The notes below the pieces were generated by a model that had not been told where the DNA came from, did not search any database, and saw nothing but the letters and a program-made list of their open reading frames with translations. Shown in pieces: positions 9,590-20,341 of a stretch of 35,579 nucleotides of DNA (its first letter is position 1; every line of letters begins with the position of its first letter). The stretch comes from an uncultured Clostridia bacterium (GTDB lineage: Bacteria > Bacillota > Clostridia > TANB77 > CAG-508), in the NCBI GenBank assembly GCA_947625925.1, contig CANQQC010000004.1, positions 1 to 35,579 of the forward strand, given 5' to 3'. The position numbers and the translations under genes were made by a program.

Positions 9590-10690
9590 ATGAGTATAGA
9601 ATCAGCTTTAAAAAAGGATGGAATTAAAGTTTTAGAAAAATTAGATACATTAAAAGTAAATTCAATTGCAAAAAATATTGCTGACAAAATGAGTTCTACT
9701 TTTTCACATTATGGTTTAGATAGGGAGAACCTTTTTGTTAAACTTTGTAGATTAAATATGTATTATGCTGAAATGGAAGAAGGAATGGCAGAAGCAAATT
9801 ATTTTTATAAAAATTCAACAATATATTTTAATAAAAATATTGCTTACGAAGATTTAGAAGAATTTGCTGTTCATGAATGTATACATTATCTACAAGAAGT
9901 AAAAGATAAAAAGAACACTTTAATTCGTATGGGACTTTGCGATTATACAGAATTTAAAGTATATGGACTTGCTCTTAATGAAGCTGCCGTTCAACTAATG
10001 TCATCTAAAATAATAGGAATTCCTTATGAAACTGTTAAGTATTTTGACATAGACTTTTCAACTTCAAGTCCTTCATATTATCCTATAGAATGTTGCTTAG
10101 TTGAGCAACTAGCATACCTTGTAGGTGAAGATCTATTATTTAAAAGTACTTTATTTAGTAATGAAGATTTTAAGAAAAAGTTTTCTGAACTTACTTCAAC
10201 TAAAACATTTATAACAATTGAAAAATCTTTAGATAATATATTAGATAAAGAAGAAAAAATAGTTAAACTAAATAATAAAATCCTATCAATCGATGATAGA
10301 AATAAAAAGGTTGATAATATTATAAATAAAATCAATGAGTTAAAACAAGAAATAACTATTACTTTTTTAAGAACACAAAACTTAATTATCTCTAGTTATT
10401 TTGATGCTGAACTTAAACGTATTTCAAATAAAGTTCAAATTGAAATGTTTAGAAAAAAACTATATAATTTTAGAGATTATATAGGAACAACTGAAGGTTA
10501 CACCTTCTTTGATGATTATTATATTGAAACAATTGCTGCTTTAAATCATAAAGCAAATGTTATAGAAAATGGTGGTATGGAAACAGCCATAAATATACGT
10601 ATAAACAAACAAGAAAATGTACTTATGATATTACTAAGAAAGATAAAAGATTTATTACTTGGAAAGTCTGGAGAAAAACAAGAAGATTAA
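9590..10690 (+). CDS. Uncharacterised putative zinc metallopeptidase-like protein (HExxH)
   Basis: RBS AAGGAG; FAVHECIHYLQE contains HExxH, followed by LNEAAVQ, a plausible third ligand. Confidence 0.65.
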   Translation: MSIESALKKDGIKVLEKLDTLKVNSIAKNIADKMSSTFSHYGLDRENLFVKLCRLNMYYAEMEEGMAEANYFYKNSTIYFNKNIAYEDLEEFAVHECIHYLQEVKDKKNTLIRMGLCDYTEFKVYGLALNEAAVQLMSSKIIGIPYETVKYFDIDFSTSSPSYYPIECCLVEQLAYLVGEDLLFKSTLFSNEDFKKKFSELTSTKTFITIEKSLDNILDKEEKIVKLNNKILSIDDRNKKVDNIINKINELKQEITITFLRTQNLIISSYFDAELKRISNKVQIEMFRKKLYNFRDYIGTTEGYTFFDDYYIETIAALNHKANVIENGGMETAINIRINKQENVLMILLRKIKDLLLGKSGEKQED

Positions 10691-10695
10691 AAAAA

Positions 10696-10721
10696 GAACA
10701 CACTATTTATATGGTGTGTTC
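10696..10721. terminator. Terminator between convergent genes
   Basis: GAACACAC ... GTGTGTTC with flanking A and T runs. Confidence 0.75.
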
Positions 10722-11966
10722 TAAATTTTTTATTATATTTTTTGCTGCTTCCCTTCCAGTTTTTGCAGCCCATGCTACTGTTCCTTTTGTTCCTGCAACA
10801 TCTCCTCCACAATAAATTTTATCATCAGAAGTTTTATAGTTTTCATCAACTTTTATATTCCCCCATTTATTTAATTCTAAACCTAATCTTTTTATATACT
10901 CATCTGGTTTTGAACCAAGTGCTGTAATTAAATAATCAGTATCAATCTCATAATTGCTACCTTCTATATTGACAGGAACAAGTCTTGTTTCTCCTAGAAT
11001 TTCTTTTAACTGTGTTTTTATTAACTCTAATTTTTCTAATTTCCCGTTTCCTTTTATTTCTACAATATTATTTTGGAATAGAAATTCAACTCCTTCTTTC
11101 ATTGCATCTTCTATTTCTTTATCTTCTGCAGGCATTTGTTCTCTTGCTCTTCTATAAATTACTTGAACCTTTTTTGCTCCTTTTCTTATAATTGTTCTTG
11201 CACAATCCATTGCAACATTTCCACCGCCAATTACTGATACTATTTTATCAGTATAATCTGGATGTCCACCATATTCTAATAGTTCATTTCCTCCACATAC
11301 TCCTGGCAAATCTTCCCCTTTAATATTTAATTTACTAGAATTATTAGCACCAACACCTATAAATATTGCATCATATTTTCTTTTTAATTCTTCTAGGTCT
11401 ATATCTTTTCCTAATACAGTATTATATTCTACTTTTATTCCTAATGATAAAATTTCATCAATTGTTTGTTCAACAATATCTTTGGTTAACCTAAAAGATG
11501 GAATTCCATATATTAGTAATCCTCCTAAAAATGATTTCCTTTCATAGATTGTAACATCTACTCCTTCTTTAGCTAGAAAAGCTGCACATGTTAACCCTGA
11601 TGGTCCACCACCAATTATAGCCACTTTTTTGTCTTTCAACTTGTCCGATTTATCTATTGAATCTTTTAAATTAAGTCCTTGCTCCATAGCTTTATCAAAA
11701 ACATATTTTTCAATATCTCCAATATCTACTGGATCACCTTTTATTCTTCTTATACAACTTCCTTCGCATTGTTTTTTATGTGGACAAATCCTTCCACATA
11801 CTCCTGGTAAAACAGTAGTTTTAGACACTATTTCATATGCTTTTTTTATATCTTCATTTTTTACCGCTTCTATAAATTTTGGAATATCATTATTTAAAGG
11901 ACACCCTTTTATAGAACATGGTTTTATTTTACAATTTAAACAATAATTAGCTTTTTCTATTATCAC
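10707..11966 (-). CDS. GltD/NfnB-type NAD(P)H-dependent Fe-S oxidoreductase
   Basis: N-terminal cysteine-rich domain (CLNCKIKPCSIKGCP, CGRICPHKKQCEGSCIR), GGGPSGLTCAAFLAKEG and GGGNVAMDCART Rossmann motifs, CGGDVAGTKGTVAWAAKTGREAA. Confidence 0.88.
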   Translation of the reverse strand: MIIEKANYCLNCKIKPCSIKGCPLNNDIPKFIEAVKNEDIKKAYEIVSKTTVLPGVCGRICPHKKQCEGSCIRRIKGDPVDIGDIEKYVFDKAMEQGLNLKDSIDKSDKLKDKKVAIIGGGPSGLTCAAFLAKEGVDVTIYERKSFLGGLLIYGIPSFRLTKDIVEQTIDEILSLGIKVEYNTVLGKDIDLEELKRKYDAIFIGVGANNSSKLNIKGEDLPGVCGGNELLEYGGHPDYTDKIVSVIGGGNVAMDCARTIIRKGAKKVQVIYRRAREQMPAEDKEIEDAMKEGVEFLFQNNIVEIKGNGKLEKLELIKTQLKEILGETRLVPVNIEGSNYEIDTDYLITALGSKPDEYIKRLGLELNKWGNIKVDENYKTSDDKIYCGGDVAGTKGTVAWAAKTGREAAKNIIKNLEHTI

Positions 11967-11982
11967 TTTTATTACTCCTTAC

Positions 11983-12534
11983 TTATTTAAAGTTAAAACT
12001 TAAAACTTTTTGTAAATCCTTTATAAAGTCAATTTTCTTCTTTTCATCTCTTAACAATGCTGCTGGATGCCATGTTGGCATATAATATATTCCCTTTTTT
12101 TCAATCCATTTCCCTCTTGCTTCTGATATCTTATACTCTTGTCCTAAAATATTTTGTAAAGCAATTCTTCCAAGAAGAACAATAACTTGAGGTTTTATAA
12201 GCATTACTTGATTTCTTAGATAATCTATACAAGCATTTACTTCGTCTTCTTGGGGATCTCTATTTTTAGGCGGTCTACACTTAACAACATTTCCAATATA
12301 TACTTCTTGTCTATTTATCCCTAATGTTTGAAATGCAAAATTCATAAGTTTTCCAGCTTTACCTACAAAAGGTTCTCCAAGCCTATCTTCATCTGCTCCT
12401 GGACCTTCTCCTATAAAAATTATTTTTGCATCTTTATTTCCTACTCCAAAAACTATATTTTGCCTTCCTTCGCATAATTTACATTTCTTACAATCCTTAA
12501 TTGAGTTTTCTAATTCTTCCCAACTTTTAAACAT
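11983..12534 (-). CDS. Type-4 uracil-DNA glycosylase
   Basis: [50 protein letters not shown]. Confidence 0.93.
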   Translation of the reverse strand: MFKSWEELENSIKDCKKCKLCEGRQNIVFGVGNKDAKIIFIGEGPGADEDRLGEPFVGKAGKLMNFAFQTLGINRQEVYIGNVVKCRPPKNRDPQEDEVNACIDYLRNQVMLIKPQVIVLLGRIALQNILGQEYKISEARGKWIEKKGIYYMPTWHPAALLRDEKKKIDFIKDLQKVLSFNFK

Positions 12535-12545
12535 TTTATACTCCT

Positions 12546-13475
12546 TTAAATGCTATTTTTTACACACTCTTCTAATAGTTCTATCTTTATTTTTTTACTT
12601 GTATCTATCTTTGCTTCTATTCCTATTGGAATCGCTATCTTCTTTTCTATATGTCCAAAATTATTAGATTTAATTATTGGAAAGTTATATTTGTTTTCTA
12701 ATGTATCTATTACTATTTTTTCTAATGATACCCCACTTTCATGTTCATAATTTCCAATCCATAATCCTTTGATTTTATCAAATACTCCATTTTGTTTCAT
12801 ATAATATAAATAGTTACTTGCAAGTTCTGGTCCCGTTTCAAAACCAAGTTCCTCTATAAACAATATTTTGTCTGTAAAATCTAATTTATATTTTCCTGCA
12901 ACCATTCCTTTTGTTAAGCTTAAGTTTCCACCTATTAACTTTCCTTTAGCTATTCCATCTTGTATTGTTATATATTCTTCAGTTTCATCTCCTAGATTTT
13001 TATCTCCTTTTAAAAATCTTTTTATTGCCTGATTATAACTATAGTCTGTTTGATCTGTTGCTATTGTTTTAAAGTTTGTTGCACTAAATGTTACTAGCCC
13101 TGTTTTTTCACTTATCATATTTGTTATTGATGTGATATCACTATACCCACATATTATTTTGGGATGTTTTTTTATCATTTCATAATCAAGTTTATCAAAT
13201 ACAACATTGGAATTTTCTCCACCATTAGAACACCATATCATTTTTATTTCATTATCTTTAAACATCTCATTTATATCTTCTGCCTTTTCTTGCGCTGTTG
13301 CACTATATCCATTTGTATTTGAAAAAATGTGTTTTCCTAATTTTACCTTAAATCCTTTTTCTTCAACAAATTTTATTGCTTGTTTTAATTCATCAATTTT
13401 CTCTCCCACAATTGGACTTGATGGTGCAACTACTCCTATGGTATCCCCAATTTTTATTCTGTCTGGAATAATCAT
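12546..13475 (-). CDS. LD-carboxypeptidase / MccF-like S66 peptidase
   Basis: [54 protein letters not shown]. Confidence 0.9.
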   Translation of the reverse strand: MIIPDRIKIGDTIGVVAPSSPIVGEKIDELKQAIKFVEEKGFKVKLGKHIFSNTNGYSATAQEKAEDINEMFKDNEIKMIWCSNGGENSNVVFDKLDYEMIKKHPKIICGYSDITSITNMISEKTGLVTFSATNFKTIATDQTDYSYNQAIKRFLKGDKNLGDETEEYITIQDGIAKGKLIGGNLSLTKGMVAGKYKLDFTDKILFIEELGFETGPELASNYLYYMKQNGVFDKIKGLWIGNYEHESGVSLEKIVIDTLENKYNFPIIKSNNFGHIEKKIAIPIGIEAKIDTSKKIKIELLEECVKNSI

Positions 13476-13477
13476 AT

Positions 13478-14302
13478 TTATTTCCTCTCTTTTTTACATA
13501 TTATTGCTGTAGCACGTCCGAAACCTTCTTTTTCTACTCTATATGAATGAATAATATCTTTGTGACAAACACTACATATATTGCTATCTATTATATTTTC
13601 TTCTTTTAATCCTTGTTGTTTTAATATTATTTTATTTATTAAAACAGTATCTATATGCCATTTTTCATTTGGTATTGTTTCTTCTATAATTTCATCAATT
13701 TCATTTAAGTCTTTAAATTCTTCAAAGAATAATTTTTTTACATCATATCCTACTTCAAAATGGCATTTTCTAATACTTGGACAAATACAACATATTATAT
13801 CTCTAGGATTACAGTCATATTCTTTTTTCATCTTTTCAACTGTTTTTATTGAAATTCTTTGCAAAGTACCTTTCCATCCAGAATGCGTATTTGCAATTAC
13901 ATTTTTTATAGGATCATAAAATATAAGCAAAATACAATCTGCATTACTTGTTGCTAAAATTACATTTGTTCTATCAGTTACAAGTCCATCTATTTTGTAA
14001 AACTCTTCACTATTAAATGTAACCTCATTTATTTCATGATTTACCTTTTTTATTCTATCAGTATGTGTTTGTGTTGGTTTTACTAAATTATTAATATTTA
14101 AATCAATAGCATTACATAAATCTTTATAATCTTTTAAAGCCTTATTTTTTCTTTTTTCCCCTAACGTTTCTGTAAAATCCACATCAAGACCTACCGAATA
14201 TGCATGAGTTATCTTATCTTTATATTCTAATAACTTTTTAAATTGCAAATATTGTATTCCATTCTTTTTTATGTGTATAACATTTTCATTAGATAAATCC
14301 AT
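13478..14302 (-). CDS. pgeF: Polyphenol oxidase family / purine nucleoside phosphorylase-like (YfiH/PgeF)
   Basis: QTHTDRIKKV, DGLVTDRTNVILATSNADCILLIFYDP, NTHSGWKGTLQRI, CPSIRKCHFEVG. Confidence 0.92.
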   Translation of the reverse strand: MDLSNENVIHIKKNGIQYLQFKKLLEYKDKITHAYSVGLDVDFTETLGEKRKNKALKDYKDLCNAIDLNINNLVKPTQTHTDRIKKVNHEINEVTFNSEEFYKIDGLVTDRTNVILATSNADCILLIFYDPIKNVIANTHSGWKGTLQRISIKTVEKMKKEYDCNPRDIICCICPSIRKCHFEVGYDVKKLFFEEFKDLNEIDEIIEETIPNEKWHIDTVLINKIILKQQGLKEENIIDSNICSVCHKDIIHSYRVEKEGFGRATAIICKKERK

Positions 14303-14304
14303 AT

Positions 14305-17300
14305 TTATCCTTCTTTCATTTTCTTTATAATCTCATCATTAGATAAGTTATCAATATAGTTATATTTGTTTTCTTTAAATTTTGTATCAAAACCACATAT
14401 TGATTTATATTCACAATACTCACATGGTGTACGTCCTTTTTTATTATATGGCTTTAATTCTATATTTCCACTTAACATTTCTTTTGCTATTTGTTTAATA
14501 ATTACTGGAATGTATTTTTGTAGAACTTTAAAATCTTCACTATTTACTCCATTTGTATTTTTTTGATTAATATTTCCATCTTTTGTAATACCTGCTGGTA
14601 TTATATTAGATGTTCCTGATTGTATTTTATTATCTTGCATTTTTATAACTTTAACATCAGCAAGTATTAATCCTTTCATTTTAAAGTCTTTTCTCATTTT
14701 TTCTTCAATTTCTTCTTCAGTTATTTTTTTATCTGCTTTTATCATTTGCTCTAATAATCCAAAGTATAATATTCCTGCTGGAATAAAATCTTCTTCTTTG
14801 CATACAGCATCCATATATGTCAATAATTGAATTTGTAATCCTTGATACACTTCATTTAAGTCTATATTTTTTGCAGATGATTTATAATCAATAATTCTTA
14901 GATAGTTTCCATCTTCAGATTTTGCTGTATCAATTCTATCAATTTTTCCTGTTATCTCTACTTTTTTTCCATCTTCTAATTCTATTATAATTGGTTTATA
15001 ATTTCCTTTTTCTCCAAATTCTACTTCTGTATCTTGTATATTAAAATCGCTATTGATTAAACCTTCTATTATATATTTTAAAGCTTTTGTTATTACTCTT
15101 TTCAATCTTTTTACCAACATCTTATATTTAGCTGTTGCATTAAATATATAGTTTTTTGGAAGTTTAAGTTTTTCTTCTACAATTACATCTATATATTTTT
15201 CTATGTCTTTTTCTTCCATTGATTGTAACTTTTCTTTTCTCTTACCATCAGTTTCAATATCATTTTTAAATATAGCTTCTGTGAAAAAATCATCAATTAC
15301 TTCATGCATAAAAGAACCTGTATCAAAGTTATGTACTTTTAATTCTTCCTTTTCTTTAATTCTTAGTCCATATTGTAGAAAATATGAAAAAGCACATTTT
15401 TTATACTTTTCTAATCTTGATACACTTGTTTTTAATACATCTCCATATAGTGTTTCTATTTTATCTTTGTCAATTTTTTGTGGTAAATTTATATAATTTA
15501 AACCTTGTAAATCTTTTTCTAGTTTTATTTTCCATTCCTCTTGATTTTCAAAGTATTTATAGACAGTTTGCCATAACAAAGGCATTTCTTGTTCTTTTAC
15601 TTTTGATATATTTTCAATCAAATATTCATATGTCGATATTTTATTATTCACTTCATATTTTTTATTTATTACATCACTTTCCTCTTTTATTTTAGGAAAC
15701 ATTTTCTTTATTTTATTTATATAGATTGAAGGTCTTAGAGTTTTTCCTTCTCCATTTGCTGATGAATAGGATAAAAATATCTTTTCTTCTGCTGTTGAAA
15801 AAGCCTTATATATATTAAAGTTTTCTTCATATAGATTTTCTAAAGTTCCTTTTGCTATTTCTAATCCATCTTTTTTAAGAATTTCTCTGTCTAAATCATC
15901 TAAAAATCCTTCATCTTTATTTACACTAGGAAAAATTCCATCATTTAATCCAATTATAAATACTACCTTTACTTTGTGGCTTCTTGAACGTTCTACATCT
16001 CCTATTATAACTTGATCTTGAGTTCCTGGTATTTTTCCCAAACTACTATTTTTTAGACCAATTTTAAGAATCTGTAAATATTTTTCAATTGTTAGTTTTT
16101 TATCTCCAAAAATCAAAACTATCTGATCTAAAACTTCTATAAGCGTATCATATGTTGTTTTATACTCTTGAACTAAATCTAATAAATTTTTTTCCTCTAG
16201 TTCTTTTATTTTTTCACTTATTTTTTCTTCTATTTTTTGATCTTGTATAAATTGATATAAATGTTTTGTTATTGATGTCGCAGTTTTATTATTTACTATA
16301 TTTTTTCTTAGATTTTCAAGAGGTGTTATAATTTCTTTTCTAATTGTGTTTAACCTTTCTATTTCTTGCTTTCTTTTTTCAATTTCTTTTGTAAAATCCT
16401 CTTTCCATTTATTTCTAGTTATTCCCCATTTTGTACAATAACTTTCTAAGTCAAATATTTCTTGATCTTCATAATCTAAAAAACCTAATTTTAAATAATT
16501 AAATATAGCTTCATTAGAATAATTTTTTGATAAAACTTCTAAAATTGACAATATATATTGAACTATTATATTTTGATTTAATTCTCTTTTTTCATCAATA
16601 AATACAGGTATTTCATATTTTCCAAAAATTCCTTTTATCAAAGATGCATATGTTTCAATATTTTTTGTTATAACTGAAATATCTTTATATCTTAAATTAT
16701 CTTCTCTTACTATTTTATTGATCTTTTTTGCCATTTCTTCAATTTCTGCATATTGATTTTTTGCTAAAAAAATTGAAATGTTTTCCACATCTTTTTCATA
16801 TTTTGTGAATTTTATCTCAAAAATATTTTTTTCTAAATGATTTAATTCTGGCGATTTAAATCTAAATGCGTTTTCCAAAAATACTGCTTCCTCTATTTCT
16901 AGATTATATTCATTTGCCATTTGCCATAATTTTTGTATTGTTTTTTTGTTAGAATAAAAAATATCTATATCTGGATTTGTATTTTGATTAAGATTATCTG
17001 TACAAACAGTTATATTTACCTGTTTTGCTATTTGTACTAGTTTTCTTATTACATCATATTCTTGACTTGTAAAACCAGCAAATTCATCAATATATATAAC
17101 AGCATTTTTTACAATTTGTGTATTTTCAAGTTCTTGAGCTAAAATAGTTATTTTGTCAGTTTCATCTATATAGTTTTCTTTTATATGATTTTCAAAATCT
17201 CCATAAACTTTTTCAATATCTTGTAGTTTTGTTTGTAAATATATATCATCAATTCTTTCTATTTCATCTTTTAAATTATCAATTGAAATATTATGTTGTT

Positions 17301-17673
17301 TAAATTCTGTAATTGCTCTCATAATTATATCAATATTTTCATCAGTTTTTCCTAAATATTTCAAATCTTTTTTATGAGCATGTAAAATAGAATAGATTAG
17401 CATTGCCTTTCCACATTTAGATAGGTTTGTTTTATTTGTTTTTCCTATCTCTTGTAAAACACGATATGCCATTCTACTTAATGTTATAATTTCTGCATTT
17501 AATACTGCTTTTCTATTAATCGTTTCCATCAATTTTCTTTCTAAAGTAAATGAAAATTGTTCTGGAGTTATTATTATTATCTTCTCTTCTGAATCTATCT
17601 TTTTTGCTATTTCCAAAAAGCAATATTCACTTTTACCTGTTCCAGATCTACCATAGATAATTCTTAAGCCCAT
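14305..17673 (-). CDS. addB: AddB, ATP-dependent helicase/nuclease subunit B
   Basis: GRSGTGKSEYC Walker A, PEQFSFTLERKLM, C-terminal nuclease domain (RIIDYKSS) and CEYCEYKSIC Fe-S cysteines. Confidence 0.95.
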   Translation of the reverse strand: MGLRIIYGRSGTGKSEYCFLEIAKKIDSEEKIIIITPEQFSFTLERKLMETINRKAVLNAEIITLSRMAYRVLQEIGKTNKTNLSKCGKAMLIYSILHAHKKDLKYLGKTDENIDIIMRAITEFKQHNISIDNLKDEIERIDDIYLQTKLQDIEKVYGDFENHIKENYIDETDKITILAQELENTQIVKNAVIYIDEFAGFTSQEYDVIRKLVQIAKQVNITVCTDNLNQNTNPDIDIFYSNKKTIQKLWQMANEYNLEIEEAVFLENAFRFKSPELNHLEKNIFEIKFTKYEKDVENISIFLAKNQYAEIEEMAKKINKIVREDNLRYKDISVITKNIETYASLIKGIFGKYEIPVFIDEKRELNQNIIVQYILSILEVLSKNYSNEAIFNYLKLGFLDYEDQEIFDLESYCTKWGITRNKWKEDFTKEIEKRKQEIERLNTIRKEIITPLENLRKNIVNNKTATSITKHLYQFIQDQKIEEKISEKIKELEEKNLLDLVQEYKTTYDTLIEVLDQIVLIFGDKKLTIEKYLQILKIGLKNSSLGKIPGTQDQVIIGDVERSRSHKVKVVFIIGLNDGIFPSVNKDEGFLDDLDREILKKDGLEIAKGTLENLYEENFNIYKAFSTAEEKIFLSYSSANGEGKTLRPSIYINKIKKMFPKIKEESDVINKKYEVNNKISTYEYLIENISKVKEQEMPLLWQTVYKYFENQEEWKIKLEKDLQGLNYINLPQKIDKDKIETLYGDVLKTSVSRLEKYKKCAFSYFLQYGLRIKEKEELKVHNFDTGSFMHEVIDDFFTEAIFKNDIETDGKRKEKLQSMEEKDIEKYIDVIVEEKLKLPKNYIFNATAKYKMLVKRLKRVITKALKYIIEGLINSDFNIQDTEVEFGEKGNYKPIIIELEDGKKVEITGKIDRIDTAKSEDGNYLRIIDYKSSAKNIDLNEVYQGLQIQLLTYMDAVCKEEDFIPAGILYFGLLEQMIKADKKITEEEIEEKMRKDFKMKGLILADVKVIKMQDNKIQSGTSNIIPAGITKDGNINQKNTNGVNSEDFKVLQKYIPVIIKQIAKEMLSGNIELKPYNKKGRTPCEYCEYKSICGFDTKFKENKYNYIDNLSNDEIIKKMKEG

Positions 17674-17685
17674 CTCTTCTCCTTA

Positions 17686-18549
17686 CTAATTTTCTCTTCT
17701 CCAATAAAATAAATATTGTTGAGCAATACCTTCTAATTCTCCATATTTTTCTTTAGCTAATCTTTCTATTTCTTTTTTAGATACTTTTGTTTCATCTTCA
17801 TTATGTATATATAAATCATTCATAACTCTTCTAACCCATACATCAATTGGGAAAACGTCAAATCTCTTTAATGTGGAAAATAATAAAATACAATCTGCAA
17901 CTTTTGGTCCAATTCCAGATAATTTTAATAATTCTTCTCTTGCATCATTAGTTGACATTATTTCTAATTTTTCTAAATCCACTTCTTTTTTTAATATTTT
18001 CTTGGTTGTTTCATAAAGTCTTTTATCCCTAAAACCTAATCCTAATTTCCTATATTCTTCTACACTAACATCTTTTAGTTCTTTTGCTGTTGGAAATGTA
18101 TAAAATCTATTTCCTTTAAATTCGATTACATTACCATATGCTCTACTTAATCTCTCTATTATTCCTTTAATCCTTGGTATATTATTATTTGCAGAAATTA
18201 TAAATGAAATAATAGTTTCCCATAAATCTTGATTTAGTATTCTAATTCCTTTACCATATTTAATACTTGTTTTTAGATGTACATCAACTTTTGATAATTT
18301 TTTTTGTATCTTTTTATAATCTCTTTTTAAATCAAAATAATTATCTACTATTTCTTTGATATTTCCTTCACAAATTCCTTGAAATGTTATTGTTTTTTCT
18401 TCCTGTTCTACTTCAATAACATTTTTACCAAATACTCCTATATATCTATTATCTTCTTGCTTATTCCACCTAAAGCATTGACCACATTCAAATATATCTC
18501 TTAATTCAAATTCTTCTTGATTTTTTATTATATATTTTTGCTCTTTCAT
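17686..18549 (-). CDS. ogg: 8-oxoguanine DNA glycosylase (Ogg1-like)
   Basis: CGQCFRWN, ISANNNIPRIKGIIERLS, HhH LSGIGPKVADCILLF and FPIDVWVRR with catalytic Asp. Confidence 0.93.
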   Translation of the reverse strand: MKEQKYIIKNQEEFELRDIFECGQCFRWNKQEDNRYIGVFGKNVIEVEQEEKTITFQGICEGNIKEIVDNYFDLKRDYKKIQKKLSKVDVHLKTSIKYGKGIRILNQDLWETIISFIISANNNIPRIKGIIERLSRAYGNVIEFKGNRFYTFPTAKELKDVSVEEYRKLGLGFRDKRLYETTKKILKKEVDLEKLEIMSTNDAREELLKLSGIGPKVADCILLFSTLKRFDVFPIDVWVRRVMNDLYIHNEDETKVSKKEIERLAKEKYGELEGIAQQYLFYWRREN

Positions 18550-18695
18550 TTACATTTCTTGCCTTTCTTGTTTTATTTATTCTATCATATATACGCTGTT
18601 TTTACAATTTCTATTATATTATTTAAATATTTTATCCTTTATTTTCTTTATATAAAGTGATATAATTTTAAAAAAAGTTCAAGGATGATGTTTAT

Positions 18696-19775
18696 ATGTA
18701 TAATATAGGAATTATAGGTTTAGGGTTTTTAGGTGGCTCTTTAGCTAAGAGTTTTTCTAAATCAAAAAAAGTAAATAAAATAATTGCTTTTGATAAAAAT
18801 ATAGATAGTTTGAAAAAAGCACTATCAGATAAAGTTATATCAAATTATACTACTGATATATCTATCGAATTTAACAATTGTGATTTTGTATTCATTTCAA
18901 CTCCTGTAAGTTATATTTCTGAATATGTAAAAAAACTCGAAAAAATAGTAAAAAAAGATTGTATAATAACAGATACTGGAAGTACAAAAAAGACTATTTT
19001 AGAAAATGTTAAAGATATAAATGTTGAATTTATTGGTGGGCATCCTATGATTGGTCATGAAAAATCTGGTTATGAAACATCTAAAGATTTATTGTTTGAA
19101 AATTCATATTATATAATTACCAAAAATGAAAAAACATCTCAAAGCTCTTTAAATAAATTTAAAGAACTTATCATGGAACTACAAGCAATTCCAATAATTA
19201 TAGATGAAAATAATCATGATTATATTACATCAATAATAAGTCATGTACCACATGTTGTCGCAAGTTCATTAGTTCATTTGTTAAAAAATTCTGATGATGA
19301 GAATCAAACAATGAAAACTTTAGCTGCAGGTGGTTTTAAAGATATAACAAGAATTGCTTCTTCAGATCCTACAATGTGGGAAAATATTTGTCATGAAAAT
19401 AAAGAACATATTTTAAATGGCTTAAATTCATTATTAAATATTTTAGAAAACTTTAAAAATAATATTGAAAATAGAAATGATACTTTTGATTTTTTTAAAA
19501 ACTCTAAAGAATATAGAGATAGCTTTATTAGTAAAAAAATCGATGGGAATTCTATGCCTGAATTAAATATTTCAATTAAAGATGAAACTGGAGCAATTTC
19601 AAATATAACTACTATTTTAAGTAAAAATAATTTAAATATAAAAAATATTGAAGTTTTAAATAACAGAGAAAATAATTTTGGCGCATTAAGAATAGTTTTA
19701 AGAACTTATGAAGAAAGAGATACTGCTTTTGATATATTAAAAGATTTAGGTTTTGATATTAAAATAATCGGTTAA
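18696..19775 (+). CDS. tyrA: Prephenate dehydrogenase with C-terminal ACT domain
   Basis: IGLGFLGGSLAKSF, GHPMIGHEKSGYETSKDLLFENSYYIIT, SHVPHVVASSL, AAGGFKDITRIASSDPTMW, then ACT-like LNISIKDETGAISNITTIL. Confidence 0.93.
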   Translation: MYNIGIIGLGFLGGSLAKSFSKSKKVNKIIAFDKNIDSLKKALSDKVISNYTTDISIEFNNCDFVFISTPVSYISEYVKKLEKIVKKDCIITDTGSTKKTILENVKDINVEFIGGHPMIGHEKSGYETSKDLLFENSYYIITKNEKTSQSSLNKFKELIMELQAIPIIIDENNHDYITSIISHVPHVVASSLVHLLKNSDDENQTMKTLAAGGFKDITRIASSDPTMWENICHENKEHILNGLNSLLNILENFKNNIENRNDTFDFFKNSKEYRDSFISKKIDGNSMPELNISIKDETGAISNITTILSKNNLNIKNIEVLNNRENNFGALRIVLRTYEERDTAFDILKDLGFDIKIIG

Positions 19776-19783
19776 AAAAAAAG

Positions 19784-19807
19784 AATTATAGAAATAATCT
19801 ATAATTT
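19784..19807. terminator. Terminator after tyrA (and convergent ORF)
   Basis: AATTATAGA-aataa-TCTATAATTTTTTTT. Confidence 0.75.
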
Positions 19808-19816
19808 TTTTTATTT

Positions 19817-20254
19817 TTATTTATTTAAATTTTTTGTTATAATTTCATTTGCAAAAATATTTACTGATACATAATTTCCCTTCATTTTAGTTTTATCAAT
19901 TTCACCAGTAAAAATATTTGATTCTATTTTTTCCAAAATTTGAATTTGATCTACTTTACATAGAGATAAAAAGAAATTTATATCATTGTTAATAAAAAGT
20001 CCATTATTTATATCTATATTTTCTACTTTTTTTAATTTTCCTCTTTCTATGAGTGTTTCCATATCCAAATACACATTTTTCTTTGCTAGTAAAGAATATG
20101 GATATATTTTTGCATATCTATCTTTTAATTTATCATTTTCTTCTTTACTTGCATATTCTTTTCCAAAAAAAATTTCTTCTAACTCTTCTAAAGTATCTAT
20201 TTGTACTTCATTTTTGCCTTCTATAATTATAAGGTTTTTATTCTCAAATTTCAT
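19817..20254 (-). CDS. Hypothetical protein, 145 aa
   Basis: Intact ORF with a GGAGGAG site upstream separated by a small hairpin; no recognised family. Confidence 0.6.
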   Translation of the reverse strand: MKFENKNLIIIEGKNEVQIDTLEELEEIFFGKEYASKEENDKLKDRYAKIYPYSLLAKKNVYLDMETLIERGKLKKVENIDINNGLFINNDINFFLSLCKVDQIQILEKIESNIFTGEIDKTKMKGNYVSVNIFANEIITKNLNK

Positions 20255-20341
20255 AATTCTTTCATTAGTATATAACTAATGCTCCTCCTTTTTCGTTATA
20301 TTTATATTCTAACATAAGTTATATTGAAAAATAAATCATAT

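Noticed and set aside
10742-11946. Plus-strand ORFs at 10742, 10954, 10985 and 11629
   Set aside because: Antisense to the well-supported GltD-like gene; no ribosome sites or recognisable domains.
13207-15695. Plus-strand ORFs at 13207, 13581, 14366, 15203 and 15384
   Set aside because: Antisense shadows of LD-carboxypeptidase, pgeF and addB.
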